Below are positions 1-5,811 of a stretch of 7,166 nt of DNA, in pieces (within the stretch, counting starts at the first letter, position 1; the number at the start of each line of letters is the position of its first letter). Position numbers and translations under genes: made by a program. The stretch spans positions 1 through 7,166 of the forward strand of contig SPCK01000102.1 of NCBI GenBank assembly GCA_004525355.1, in the 5' to 3' direction. This DNA comes from Spirochaetales bacterium. Lineage in GTDB: Bacteria; Spirochaetota; Spirochaetia; Treponematales; UBA12059. The notes beneath the pieces are model-generated. The model searched no databases. It was not told where the DNA came from and saw nothing but the letters and a program-made list of their open reading frames with translations.

Positions 1-434
1 CCGACGTACATCCTGCCGTCCGGGCTGAAAACCGGGGCACCGATCGCGGTAGAGCCCGGATCGACCGTCCATACCGCCTGACCGGCCTTGTTCACGAGCA
101 CGATGGAGGAGGCTCCCTCCGGGATGGCCGCCCGCCCGAAAGGATCGCAGGCTATGTAGGGAACGCGTTTGCTCGATATCGTCCGTTTGCCGACAGCTTC
201 TCCGTCCACCGTCACCACGTAAAGCGTTTTACTGTCTGAGATGAACCACAGACGGCCGTCTGCTATCACCGGACCAGTGGTAACGATGCCGCCCGCGGGA
301 AAGCGGAACAGAACCTCGGCCTCGTCCGCCGAGGCGGAAAGGGAGAACGCGACCAGTATCAACGCGACCAGGAGCACGGACCTGGCCGGTTCCCGGCCAG
401 CCCGTACGCTCTCAGTCGATTTGGAACCGCGCAT
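1..434 (-). CDS. Secreted protein, probably beta-propeller (PQQ-like) repeats; 3' end beyond the window
   Basis: The visible part is the first 144 codons; the gene continues past position 1. I chose the ATG at 434-432, which overlaps the end of the upstream methyltransferase gene by 23 nt and has GGAAAG just before it, although that spacing is short. A GTG at 377-375 is a possible alternative. The N-terminus looks like a signal peptide: arginines at residues 11, 14 and 18, a hydrophobic core from about 19 to 32 (SVLLVALILVAFSL), and an Ala-Ser-Ala cleavage motif before DEAEV near residue 36. The mature part shows blade-like pieces such as GPVIADGRLWFISD, KTLYVVTVDGE and GAPVFSPDGRMYV, as in outer-membrane or periplasmic PQQ/YncE-type propellers. 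There is no lipobox cysteine. It is probably the last visible gene of the minus-strand operon and translationally coupled to the methyltransferase. The propeller call is an inference from repeat style; no ligand or role can be named. Confidence 0.7.
   Translation of the reverse strand, partial: MRGSKSTESVRAGREPARSVLLVALILVAFSLSASADEAEVLFRFPAGGIVTTGPVIADGRLWFISDSKTLYVVTVDGEAVGKRTISSKRVPYIACDPFGRAAIPEGASSIVLVNKAGQAVWTVDPGSTAIGAPVFSPDGRMYV
382..400 (-). other. Perfect GC-rich hairpin at the gene junction
   Basis: CTGGCCGG and CCGGCCAG form a perfect 8-bp stem around a 3-nt GAA loop when read on the minus strand. It lies 11 nt after the methyltransferase stop codon and inside the signal-peptide codons of the next gene. 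No T-run follows, so it is not a standard intrinsic terminator. It could be an RNA processing or stability element, or just the result of Ala/Gly/Arg/Pro codons in GC-rich DNA. Confidence 0.5.
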
Positions 435-1563
435 AGCTTTCCATGTGCGACGTCTGCGGATAGAAGTCGAATATCCTGACGGCGTCGAGTCGATAGCCGG
501 AGCGTACCAGCGCTCCCGCGTCGCGGGCGAACGAGACCGGATCGCACGAGACGTAGCCCACGACGGCTGGCCGCCTGTCGGCAAGCCATGCGCGAACGGG
601 CGGACCCAGTCCCGCCCGTGGCGGATCGACGACCACATAGTCGAAATCCGCCATGGCCTGTGCGCTCCGCGTCCAGGCCTCGACGCCCAAGGCGGAAAAA
701 TCGGCTTCCCGCCCTACGTTGCGGCAGGCGTATCCGACGGATCGCTGGTCCTGCTCAACGCAAGCAAGTCGTTCGAATCGCTCCTTGAGGAACGCGCCGA
801 ACAGCCCCACGCCGCTGTACAAGTCAGCCGCTCGCGCGCCTCCCATTCCCTCGAGTACCGCGGGGACCAGTCGTTCCAGCAAGTCGAGGTTGCTCTGGAA
901 GAACCCGCCGACAGGGAATCGGAATGATTTACCGCCGACGCTCGCCTCGGCCTCGTTGTCCCGGCCTTCAAGATATACTCGATCCTGCGTCCCGAAGGCG
1001 ATGAATCGATCCTTGCCCGCCAGGTAGCCGGAGCGTTCCTTCCAGCCGCCGCCGTTCCAGGCCACACGCAGCCAGTCGCCCAGGGCGGGTGTCAGTATTG
1101 GGCAGGCTGGAACGGGGATGCTCGCGACAGAACCCCGTTGCATGTAGCCCAGGGATCCATCGGGGGTGACGCGGAACTGCGCACGGTTGCGATACTCGAA
1201 CGGCGATGAGGCTTCTGCCTCGATCGCGATGGTTTCGGAAACCGAACCGACCCTCCTGAGGGCGTCGCGAAGCACGCCTTTCTTGGCTTCGATTTGGGCC
1301 TGGTAATCCATGTGCATGAGGTTGCAGCCTCCACACCGACCGTACAACGGGCAGGGCGGATCGATACGCGATGAAGCGGCTTCGACCACTTCCAGGATCT
1401 CCGCGCGCAGATAATCTGATTTGGTTTCCGTGATGCGGGCGCGCAGGCAGTCGCCCGGGGCGGACAACGGAATGAAGGCGGCGATACCGTCAATGAAGCC
1501 GAGGCCGTCGCCGCCCGCCGCGATGCGCTCTATTGCCAGCTCGATCTCGTCGCCGATTCTCAT
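412..1563 (-). CDS. TrmA/RlmD-family 23S rRNA or tRNA (uracil-C5)-methyltransferase with [4Fe-4S] cluster
   Basis: This 383-aa protein methylates C5 of a uridine in RNA using S-adenosylmethionine. Residues 1-60 form a TRAM RNA-binding domain. Cysteines 71, 77 and 80 (C-x5-C-x2-C) plus Cys154 match the iron-sulfur cluster ligands of RlmD (RumA). FFQSN at 221-225 is the conserved QxN segment. DLYSGVGLFG at 247-256 is the SAM-binding motif I, DPPRAGL is at 313-319, Cys340 in VSCDP is the catalytic nucleophile, and Glu375 in the QTSHMES motif is the proton-abstracting base. Nothing essential is missing. At 383 aa it is somewhat shorter than E. coli RlmD (433). The family covers m5U747 and m5U1939 of 23S rRNA (RlmC, RlmD, RlmCD) and m5U54 of tRNA (TrmA); the cluster cysteines favour the rRNA group, but the exact target cannot be read from sequence. 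The gene starts 43 nt after the CorC-like gene and overlaps the next gene. Its start codon lies in an inverted repeat. Confidence 0.95.
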   Translation of the reverse strand: MRIGDEIELAIERIAAGGDGLGFIDGIAAFIPLSAPGDCLRARITETKSDYLRAEILEVVEAASSRIDPPCPLYGRCGGCNLMHMDYQAQIEAKKGVLRDALRRVGSVSETIAIEAEASSPFEYRNRAQFRVTPDGSLGYMQRGSVASIPVPACPILTPALGDWLRVAWNGGGWKERSGYLAGKDRFIAFGTQDRVYLEGRDNEAEASVGGKSFRFPVGGFFQSNLDLLERLVPAVLEGMGGARAADLYSGVGLFGAFLKERFERLACVEQDQRSVGYACRNVGREADFSALGVEAWTRSAQAMADFDYVVVDPPRAGLGPPVRAWLADRRPAVVGYVSCDPVSFARDAGALVRSGYRLDAVRIFDFYPQTSHMESYARFQID

Positions 1564-1580
1564 GATCGCCGCCGATCATG
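1561..1580 (-). promoter_or_regulatory. Inverted repeat covering the methyltransferase start codon
   Basis: CATGATCG and CGATCATG are perfect 8-bp arms around a 4-nt centre. In the minus-strand RNA this is a hairpin with loop GCGG. The AUG start codon of the methyltransferase is the last three bases of the 3' arm, and the only Shine-Dalgarno-like bases (GGCGG) are in or next to the loop. The structure would hide the start codon from free ribosomes. It also contains two GATC sites. Regulation is an inference; as DNA it could equally be an operator. Confidence 0.5.
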
Positions 1581-1606
1581 GCCCAAAGCCCGCGCGACGC
1601 TCAACG

Positions 1607-2848
1607 TCAGGTCCCACCGGGCGGACGAAAGAGGGTTTCGTCGACCCTGTTGGCATCGGTCTTGAGCACGGTGAAGGTCCCCATCTCCGTCTCCACCAGG
1701 TCACCGGGTACGGGAATGCGGTCAAGCGCCCAGGCCACGTAGCCGGCGATGGTCTGGACGTACGGCAAACTTGGAATCTCCGTACCGGACAATTCCGCCA
1801 CGACGGCGATGGGCGTATCGCCGGTCACCGTGTACGATCCGTCGGCGCGCTTGTGGATGCGCTCGCGGGAAACTTCGCCGGTGCTCTCGTATATTTCTCC
1901 GACGATTTCCTCCACCACATCCCGCATGGTCACGATGCCGGCCAGGCCACCGTACTCGTCTATGACTACGGCGAAGGTCTCCTTGCGTTTCTTGAACAGA
2001 TTGAACAGGTCTCCCAGCGGCTTGTTGGGCATTACGAACAGCGGTTCGATCATGATATCGGCAAGGAGCCGACCGCCGCGGCCGGACAATACTTCGTTGA
2101 TAGCCAGATGGGTGGTCGTCATTCCGACGATGTTCTCGCTTTCGCCGTCGTATACGGGAATGCGCGAGTGCCCCGGGTCAAGGACGAGCCGGCACGCTTC
2201 CTCGGCGCTGGTCCGCTTGTCCAGGCTGAACACGTCGATGCGATGCGTCATGACCGCCTGCACCGTCGTGGACCCGAGGCGGAATACGTTCTTTACCATC
2301 GAGCTCTTGGCGTAGTCGATGATGCCCATGTGCTCGGCTATGGAAAGCATCTGCACCATGGTGTCCATGGACAATCCATCTTTGTTTGGCTTGCCAAACA
2401 GTCTCGTCACCAGCGAACTCAGGAAATTCACGATTAGCACGAGGGGCTTGAACAGGTAGGTGCACACCAGGAGCAGCGGGGCCAGGGCGGATGCTACCGC
2501 CTCGTTGTGGGCGATGGCCACGCGCTTGGGCGTCACCTCGCCGAAGATCAGGATAAGGAAGGTAAGCGCACCCGTCACCAAGCCCAGGACTTCGTCTCCC
2601 CAGCGCTTGAGCGCCCATTCGGTCGCCAGCACGGATGCCAGGATGTTGACGATGTTGTTTCCGATCAGGATGGTGGATATCAGTTCGTCCGGTTTGCGCG
2701 CTAGGCGCTCGACGAGTGCGCCGCCCCGCCTGCGCTTCTTGATGGACTCAATCTGGAAAACGGTAAGCGACGTGAAAGCCGTCTCCACGCTGGAGAAGAT
2801 CCCTGAAAGGACGAGGCAGGCGGCCACTCCGATTATGGATGCATTCAA
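1607..2848 (-). CDS. CorC/HlyC (TlyC-like) CNNM-family membrane protein with CBS pair
   Basis: This 413-aa protein belongs to the CNNM/CorC group, membrane proteins linked to Mg2+ (or Na+/Mg2+) export and often annotated as hemolysin TlyC/HlyC. Residues 1-150 are a DUF21 domain with hydrophobic stretches at about 5-28, 56-76, 86-104 and 118-148, and include FGEVTPK at 102-108. A CBS pair spans about 195-318, with HSRIPVYDG at 227-235 and VIDEYGGLAGIVTMRD at 295-310; in this family the pair binds adenine nucleotide. Residues 335-410 match the CorC_HlyC C-terminal domain. The start is TTG: an in-frame TAA lies upstream with no ATG or GTG between, and GAGGGG at 2860-2855 sits 6 nt before it. That ribosome site overlaps the stop codon of the upstream gene (TGAGGGG), which suggests translational coupling. 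The hemolysin label is historical; transport or transport regulation is the safer reading. Confidence 0.95.
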   Translation of the reverse strand: MNASIIGVAACLVLSGIFSSVETAFTSLTVFQIESIKKRRRGGALVERLARKPDELISTILIGNNIVNILASVLATEWALKRWGDEVLGLVTGALTFLILIFGEVTPKRVAIAHNEAVASALAPLLLVCTYLFKPLVLIVNFLSSLVTRLFGKPNKDGLSMDTMVQMLSIAEHMGIIDYAKSSMVKNVFRLGSTTVQAVMTHRIDVFSLDKRTSAEEACRLVLDPGHSRIPVYDGESENIVGMTTTHLAINEVLSGRGGRLLADIMIEPLFVMPNKPLGDLFNLFKKRKETFAVVIDEYGGLAGIVTMRDVVEEIVGEIYESTGEVSRERIHKRADGSYTVTGDTPIAVVAELSGTEIPSLPYVQTIAGYVAWALDRIPVPGDLVETEMGTFTVLKTDANRVDETLFRPPGGT

Positions 2849-2858
2849 GGGTGGCCCC

Positions 2859-4781
2859 TCATCGTTTGAGGATCTTTACCATATACAAGCGGATATATTC
2901 TTCCAGGGACGAATGGTTCCGTATCCGTATCAAATTGGATGTGTCCGCAAGGTTCGATGCCATGGTTTCGATGCGCTCGGGGGTGAAGCTCGAGGGCTTC
3001 ATGGTCCGCAGGATGCCGCGGAGGTAGTCCCGCACCAGGGAGTTCACGTCCTCTGTCAGGTTCAACTTGGCCCTGGGATCCAGCATATTGTTCCAGCGGG
3101 ATTCCAGTATGGCCAGGTACTCATCGGCTGCGTAGCCGTCGGGCAGGAATCGACGTTCCGCCTTGCTGGCCATCTGGGAAAATTCCATCGCGCGCGAGTT
3201 GGTCTTGGTCGTCGCGTTCCCACCCTGGGCGCTATCCCCCTTGGTATCTATGGCGATCGCCGACTTGACGGCCTCCCGCTGGGTCGACTTGCGCCTGCGC
3301 GCCCGCTTGAACAGCCCGATGAACCAGGACAGTACCGGTACGGTGTACCAGAACGGCAATAGCATTCTGACATCCGTCAGGAGCCGCTTCCTGTCCAGAT
3401 CCAGCAGTATGTCGATGGGAGCTATCCCCCCGCCGAAATATCGGTCAAGGTCCGCGGGCGTGTCCTTGCTGCCCCTGGTTTCCGCGTACACGCTGATCGC
3501 GAAGCGCGAATCGAGGGCTGCGCCCAATGCCGACGAAAGGCCCTCGATCCGTTCATGCAAGTTTGCACGAAACGCCGAGTCATTTTCCATCGCGTCAATG
3601 ACCCGGAAATCGTACAGGACATTCTGCCATTCTCGAATGATGAGCGGTTTGATTATTGAGCGCGCGTCGTGGAGAGCCTTGACCAAGTAGGGAAGGAAGC
3701 GATCCTTGGCGATCAGGTGGGACCGCCCCTTTCCCGTTGGCAATACCAGTATCTCGGGCATCAAGCCCTCGGCGGCCCGGGTAGTCTGGGTGTGTATCCA
3801 CTCCTCCAGCTCCTGCCGGGTATATTTGCCCAGTAGGGGCCGGCTCTGGCCGTCCCTGAAGTCCACCAGGTCCTGGATGCTGAACAGGTACGGTGGCTTG
3901 CGGATAAGCTGCGCCATCGTCTTGAATGCGTTCTCGCGATCCTGTTCGCGCTGGCTCCTGCCCTTGTAGAAATTGTTGTAGACGTCGACGATATAAGCGG
4001 ACTGTAGAACAGCCACGTCATCCACCGTCAAGTCGCCCTTGCCCGACAGGTCTTTCTTTACGGCACTCGACAGGTAGGCCCAGAACGGATAGGTAAAGTC
4101 GCTCCGACCATGGCGCATCTCCTGTACCGCGTCGAATGGCTTGATCATCGCCGTGGTGAGCGCGTCCTTGAGGAGCGATTCCTTGCCCGTGAAGGCCCCC
4201 ATCATGCGCTGTTGAATATAATCCTTGTTCGATCCCTTGCGCAGGTAGTGCCGAATCTTGAGAGCCGCGTACTCGAGCAGCTTTTCGCTCGCTGAAATCG
4301 AGAGGGTCACGATGCTCTTGAGGCCTTCGGGGAACGTGATTCGATAGAGCAGGACCGGCCTGTCGCCTTCCATCTCTATCAGGGACGGCAGATCGTTTTC
4401 CACCGATACCGGCTGTATCCATTCGCTGGGAATGGAAAGCTTGAGGTTATCCTCGTCGGGAAAGGGAACCTCGGGATTATCCTCCATTCGTCGATATTCA
4501 GCGTATACCGGTTCCGTAAACGCCTCGGGAAGATAGATCCTGTCAATCTGGTTCCCGACGGACATGATGGCGATGCGTTTCTCATGGGCTAGCTGGAGCA
4601 GCCGCGGAACCAGCACGCCCTCGGGATGCAAGGCCAGGTCACGGAAAAAAAGGTTGTCTTGATCGTATGTCCTAGCCTGGCGTTGCACGGCGAGCACGAA
4701 TACGCGAAAATCGATCGCACTGATCTTGTTTCTTTTGGCGAAGGATTTGAGGACTTGATATACATCCAGTTCATTGGGCAT
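2859..4781 (-). CDS. Uncharacterised 640-aa protein, probably spirochaete-specific, one hydrophobic segment
   Basis: I do not recognise a named domain. I start the gene at the ATG at 4781-4779 (MPNELDVYQVL...). A start at 4838 would give 19 more residues but lies inside the terminator hairpin of the upstream gene and before the promoter. No clear Shine-Dalgarno precedes the ATG, which fits a leaderless message. There is no signal peptide. The protein is mostly mixed helical and charged. Residues about 474-491 are strongly hydrophobic (LLPFWYTVPVLSWFIGLF), followed by a basic run KRARRRKS and then a Ser/Thr/Gly/Asn-rich, probably disordered linker to about 532. Before the hydrophobic segment, DRYFGGGIAPIDILLDLDRKRL stands out as possibly conserved. 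The C-terminal 100 residues are helical. Positive charge after the hydrophobic segment suggests it is membrane-associated with a basic cytoplasmic side. It leads the operon with the CorC-like and methyltransferase genes, 10 nt upstream of the former. Taxonomic restriction is from memory and unverified. Confidence 0.85.
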   Translation of the reverse strand: MPNELDVYQVLKSFAKRNKISAIDFRVFVLAVQRQARTYDQDNLFFRDLALHPEGVLVPRLLQLAHEKRIAIMSVGNQIDRIYLPEAFTEPVYAEYRRMEDNPEVPFPDEDNLKLSIPSEWIQPVSVENDLPSLIEMEGDRPVLLYRITFPEGLKSIVTLSISASEKLLEYAALKIRHYLRKGSNKDYIQQRMMGAFTGKESLLKDALTTAMIKPFDAVQEMRHGRSDFTYPFWAYLSSAVKKDLSGKGDLTVDDVAVLQSAYIVDVYNNFYKGRSQREQDRENAFKTMAQLIRKPPYLFSIQDLVDFRDGQSRPLLGKYTRQELEEWIHTQTTRAAEGLMPEILVLPTGKGRSHLIAKDRFLPYLVKALHDARSIIKPLIIREWQNVLYDFRVIDAMENDSAFRANLHERIEGLSSALGAALDSRFAISVYAETRGSKDTPADLDRYFGGGIAPIDILLDLDRKRLLTDVRMLLPFWYTVPVLSWFIGLFKRARRRKSTQREAVKSAIAIDTKGDSAQGGNATTKTNSRAMEFSQMASKAERRFLPDGYAADEYLAILESRWNNMLDPRAKLNLTEDVNSLVRDYLRGILRTMKPSSFTPERIETMASNLADTSNLIRIRNHSSLEEYIRLYMVKILKR

Positions 4782-4788
4782 ACACGCT

Positions 4789-4817
4789 ATTGTACTTGCT
4801 TCGCCGGTCTGGGGCAA
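4789..4817 (-). promoter_or_regulatory. Sigma-70-type promoter of the four-gene operon, predicted leaderless
   Basis: On the minus strand TTGCCC (4817-4812) and TACAAT (4794-4789) are separated by exactly 17 nt. The -10 box matches 5 of 6 consensus bases and the -35 box 4 of 6. A start 7-8 nt downstream of the -10 falls at about 4782-4781, on or next to the A of the ATG, so the transcript would have no or almost no 5' leader. The absence of a ribosome binding site before this ATG agrees. The -35 box begins one base from the T-tract of the preceding terminator. Confidence 0.65.
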
Positions 4818-4818
4818 G

Positions 4819-4852
4819 AAAAAAAACGGCCGGGCCATGTAGGCCTCGGCCG
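4819..4852 (-). terminator. Strong intrinsic terminator of the microprotein gene
   Basis: Read on the minus strand, CGGCCG pairs with CGGCCG (4852-4847 with 4832-4827) and GGCC with GGCC (4845-4842 with 4836-4833). There is one bulged base and a 5-nt loop, and eight Ts follow (4826-4819). It starts 22 nt after the stop codon of the 30-aa basic protein gene and separates it from the downstream operon promoter. Confidence 0.88.
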
Positions 4853-4874
4853 TTTCCGCTGCGATAGCGGACGA

Positions 4875-4967
4875 TCACTTGCGGGTCTTGTGTCGATTCT
4901 TTCTCTTCTTTTTCTTCCGCTTATGCGTCGCTATCTTCCTGAGCTTTCGCTTTCTTCCGCAAGGCAC
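4875..4967 (-). CDS. 30-aa highly basic COX24/AURKAIP1-type (mS38/bS22-like) ribosomal microprotein
   Basis: The protein begins (GTG) VPCGRKRKLRK and ends KRKNRHKTRK. About 60% of its 30 residues are Lys or Arg, with two His and one Cys. The pattern HKRKKKKRKNRHK matches the C-terminal motif shared by mitochondrial COX24/AURKAIP1 (mS38) and the tiny bacterial proteins annotated with that domain, including mycobacterial bS22, a small-subunit ribosomal protein. The start is set by AAGGAG at 4980-4975, 7 nt before the GTG at 4967. A longer reading from an ATG at 5069 would begin inside the -35 box of the gene's own promoter and would have no such site. A promoter lies upstream and a strong terminator follows, so it is a single-gene unit. 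The family match is from recall of the motif. Binding to ribosomal RNA is inferred from family and charge. Confidence 0.8.
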   Translation of the reverse strand: MPCGRKRKLRKIATHKRKKKKRKNRHKTRK

Positions 4968-4974
4968 GTTAGTT

Positions 4975-4980
4975 CTCCTT
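4975..4980 (-). promoter_or_regulatory. Ribosome binding site AAGGAG deciding the GTG start
   Basis: AAGGAG lies 7 nt upstream of the GTG at 4967-4965 and is the strongest Shine-Dalgarno in the window. It supports the short 30-codon reading of the basic microprotein. Confidence 0.85.
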
Positions 4981-5040
4981 ATGGTCCCGGCCGGGCGCTC
5001 TGCCCTACGGGCACGCTCAGCTGACGAAGATGCTTTGGCG

Positions 5041-5069
5041 ATTATGCACGCATCCGATACCCTCGTCAA
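5041..5069 (-). promoter_or_regulatory. Sigma-70-type promoter of the microprotein gene
   Basis: On the minus strand TTGACG (5069-5064) and CATAAT (5046-5041) are 17 nt apart, each matching 5 of 6 consensus bases. Transcription would start near 5034, leaving a leader of about 67 nt. The leader holds TGCCC-GTA-GGGCA (5-bp stem) and the palindrome CCCGGCCGGG just before the ribosome binding site. This is the best promoter match in the window, consistent with high expression of a ribosomal protein. Confidence 0.75.
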
Positions 5070-5133
5070 TAGGTCCGGCGATCCGTCCGTACATTATCTC
5101 CCCGGCCGTGATTGCAGCGTAATCAGGACTCAT

Positions 5134-5149
5134 CCTGTCGCACGACAGG
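5134..5149. repeat. 16-bp inverted repeat between divergent promoters (candidate operator)
   Basis: CCTGTCG and CGACAGG are perfect 7-bp arms around a 2-bp CA centre. A second, smaller repeat overlaps it on the left (CAGGA, CTCA, TCCTG at 5124-5137). The larger repeat ends 14 bp before the -35 box of the cheY promoter, a usual place for an activator or repressor site. The binding protein is unknown. It is not the E. coli LexA form, since CTGT and ACAG are separated by 6 bp instead of 8. Confidence 0.4.
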
Positions 5150-5163
5150 CCCGCGTCCGGTAC

Positions 5164-5192
5164 TTGCGTGATTCGCCGGCATGAACTATAAA
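5164..5192 (+). promoter_or_regulatory. Probable sigma-70-type promoter of cheY
   Basis: TTGCGT (5164-5169) and TATAAA (5187-5192) are 17 bp apart. The -10 matches 5 of 6 consensus bases, while the -35 matches only 3, so help from an activator is plausible. Transcription would start near 5199. I looked for a flagellar sigma-28 promoter (TAAA, 15 nt, GCCGATAA) and did not find one. Confidence 0.5.
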
Positions 5193-5219
5193 TTCAACGT
5201 AAGGCAAGGTTGCACCGTC

Positions 5220-5315
5220 ATGCGTATGAATACGGTCGCCCCGATACGGCGAGCCAGAAGTATCGCGGATCAACATGGCGGCGGATCTCGTGCGCCCCTT
5301 TACAAGCTTGAATAA
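5220..5315 (+). CDS. Possible 31-aa leader ORF upstream of cheY
   Basis: An ATG at 5220 opens a 31-codon frame (MRMNTVAPIRRARSIADQHG...) downstream of the predicted cheY transcription start. Its TAA stop at 5313-5315 overlaps the cheY ribosome binding site (TAAGGAG). An AAGG lies 10 nt before the ATG, so translation is possible but weakly supported. The product resembles no family I know. If translated, ribosomes finishing here would be delivered onto the cheY start. It may equally be a chance frame. Confidence 0.22.
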   Translation: MRMNTVAPIRRARSIADQHGGGSRAPLYKLE

Positions 5316-5330
5316 GGAGCAAAAATCGCC

Positions 5331-5768
5331 ATGATAGCCAAGAGTGATATGTCCAGCATCAACGACAAGCGACCGGAAGGCCTCAAGCCCGAAGGTACGC
5401 CCTATCGCGTGCTCATCGTGGACGACTCCATGTTCATCGCCAAGCAGCTCGGGCAGATCCTCACCTCGGAAGGCTTCGAAGTGGCCGGTACCGCGACCGA
5501 CGGCCTGGTCGGCTTTGAAAAATACAAAGAACTGACACCTGCCGTCGACCTCGTCACCATGGATATCACCATGCCCAACATGGATGGCGTGTCCGCGCTG
5601 GAAAAGATACTGGAATACGACAAGGGCGCCGTGGTTATCATGGTAAGCGCGCTTGGCAAGGAAGACGTCGTAAAAAAATGCCTCATTCTTGGAGCCAAGA
5701 GCTATATCGTCAAGCCACTTGATCGCAAGAAGGTGCTCGAGCGCATCATTTCCATTGTAAAGCGCTGA
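5331..5768 (+). CDS. cheY: Chemotaxis response regulator CheY (spirochaete type)
   Basis: This is a 145-aa single-domain receiver protein. A charged N-terminal extension (1-25) precedes a complete receiver fold. The acidic pair Asp31-Asp32 binds Mg2+, Asp78 in TMDITMP is the phosphorylation site, Ser106 is the switch Ser/Thr, Tyr125 is the switch aromatic and Lys128 in YIVKP is the conserved lysine. There is no output domain. The extension (NDKRPEGLKPEGTPYR) and the core closely resemble Treponema CheY as I remember it. Phospho-CheY is expected to act on the FliM/FliN switch of the periplasmic flagella and to be dephosphorylated by CheX. ATG at 5331 follows AAGGAG by 11 nt; an ATG at 5349 is possible but lacks a good site. 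No cheA, cheW or cheX lies next to it, so this may be a stand-alone or second copy. A stand-alone receiver with another partner cannot be excluded. Confidence 0.88.
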   Translation: MIAKSDMSSINDKRPEGLKPEGTPYRVLIVDDSMFIAKQLGQILTSEGFEVAGTATDGLVGFEKYKELTPAVDLVTMDITMPNMDGVSALEKILEYDKGAVVIMVSALGKEDVVKKCLILGAKSYIVKPLDRKKVLERIISIVKR

Positions 5769-5811
5769 GTAGCGGCGTCGGCAACCCAACGATCAGGAGC
5801 GATACATCCCG

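Larger units (their letters stand above)
4968..5330. other. 363-bp divergent intergenic region between microprotein gene and cheY
   Basis: No gene in this stretch is certain. Its contents are the leader and promoter of the minus-strand microprotein gene (4968-5069), a 94-bp spacer with two overlapping inverted repeats, the plus-strand promoter for cheY (5164-5192), and an untranslated leader of about 130 nt before cheY. That leader contains a 31-codon open frame and the dyad CGTAT-GA-ATACG at 5223-5234. I found no tRNA and no recognisable riboswitch. Confidence 0.8.

Noticed and set aside
241..927. 228-codon plus-strand frame
   Set aside because: Antisense to the methyltransferase and the secreted protein; no family resemblance.
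1421..2437. 338-codon plus-strand frame opposite the CorC-like and methyltransferase genes
   Set aside because: It lies antisense to two genes with clear domain matches and crosses their junction. The product is rich in His/Gly/Asp with no recognisable domain, typical of a GC-rich shadow frame.
2460..3362. 300-codon plus-strand frame
   Set aside because: Antisense across the CorC-like gene and the 640-aa gene; compositionally a shadow.
4782..4838. N-terminal extension of the 640-aa protein from an ATG at 4838
   Set aside because: The extra 19 codons lie in the terminator stem, its T-tract and the promoter, so they would not be on the predicted transcript.
4968..5069. Longer start for the basic microprotein at 5069
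   Set aside because: It would begin inside the -35 box of its own promoter and lacks a ribosome site; the GTG at 4967 has AAGGAG at 7 nt.
5134..5149. LexA/SOS box reading of the inverted repeat
   Set aside because: The spacing between CTGT and ACAG is 6 bp, not the 8 of the E. coli site, and neither neighbour is a DNA repair gene.
5199..5330. Cyclic-di-GMP or other riboswitch in the cheY leader
   Set aside because: No match to the conserved GEMM bases, and no terminator or SD-sequestering stem with strong pairing was found.
5130..5789. 219-codon minus-strand frame over cheY and its upstream region
   Set aside because: Mirrors the cheY codons in antisense and runs through the divergent promoter region; cheY is certain.
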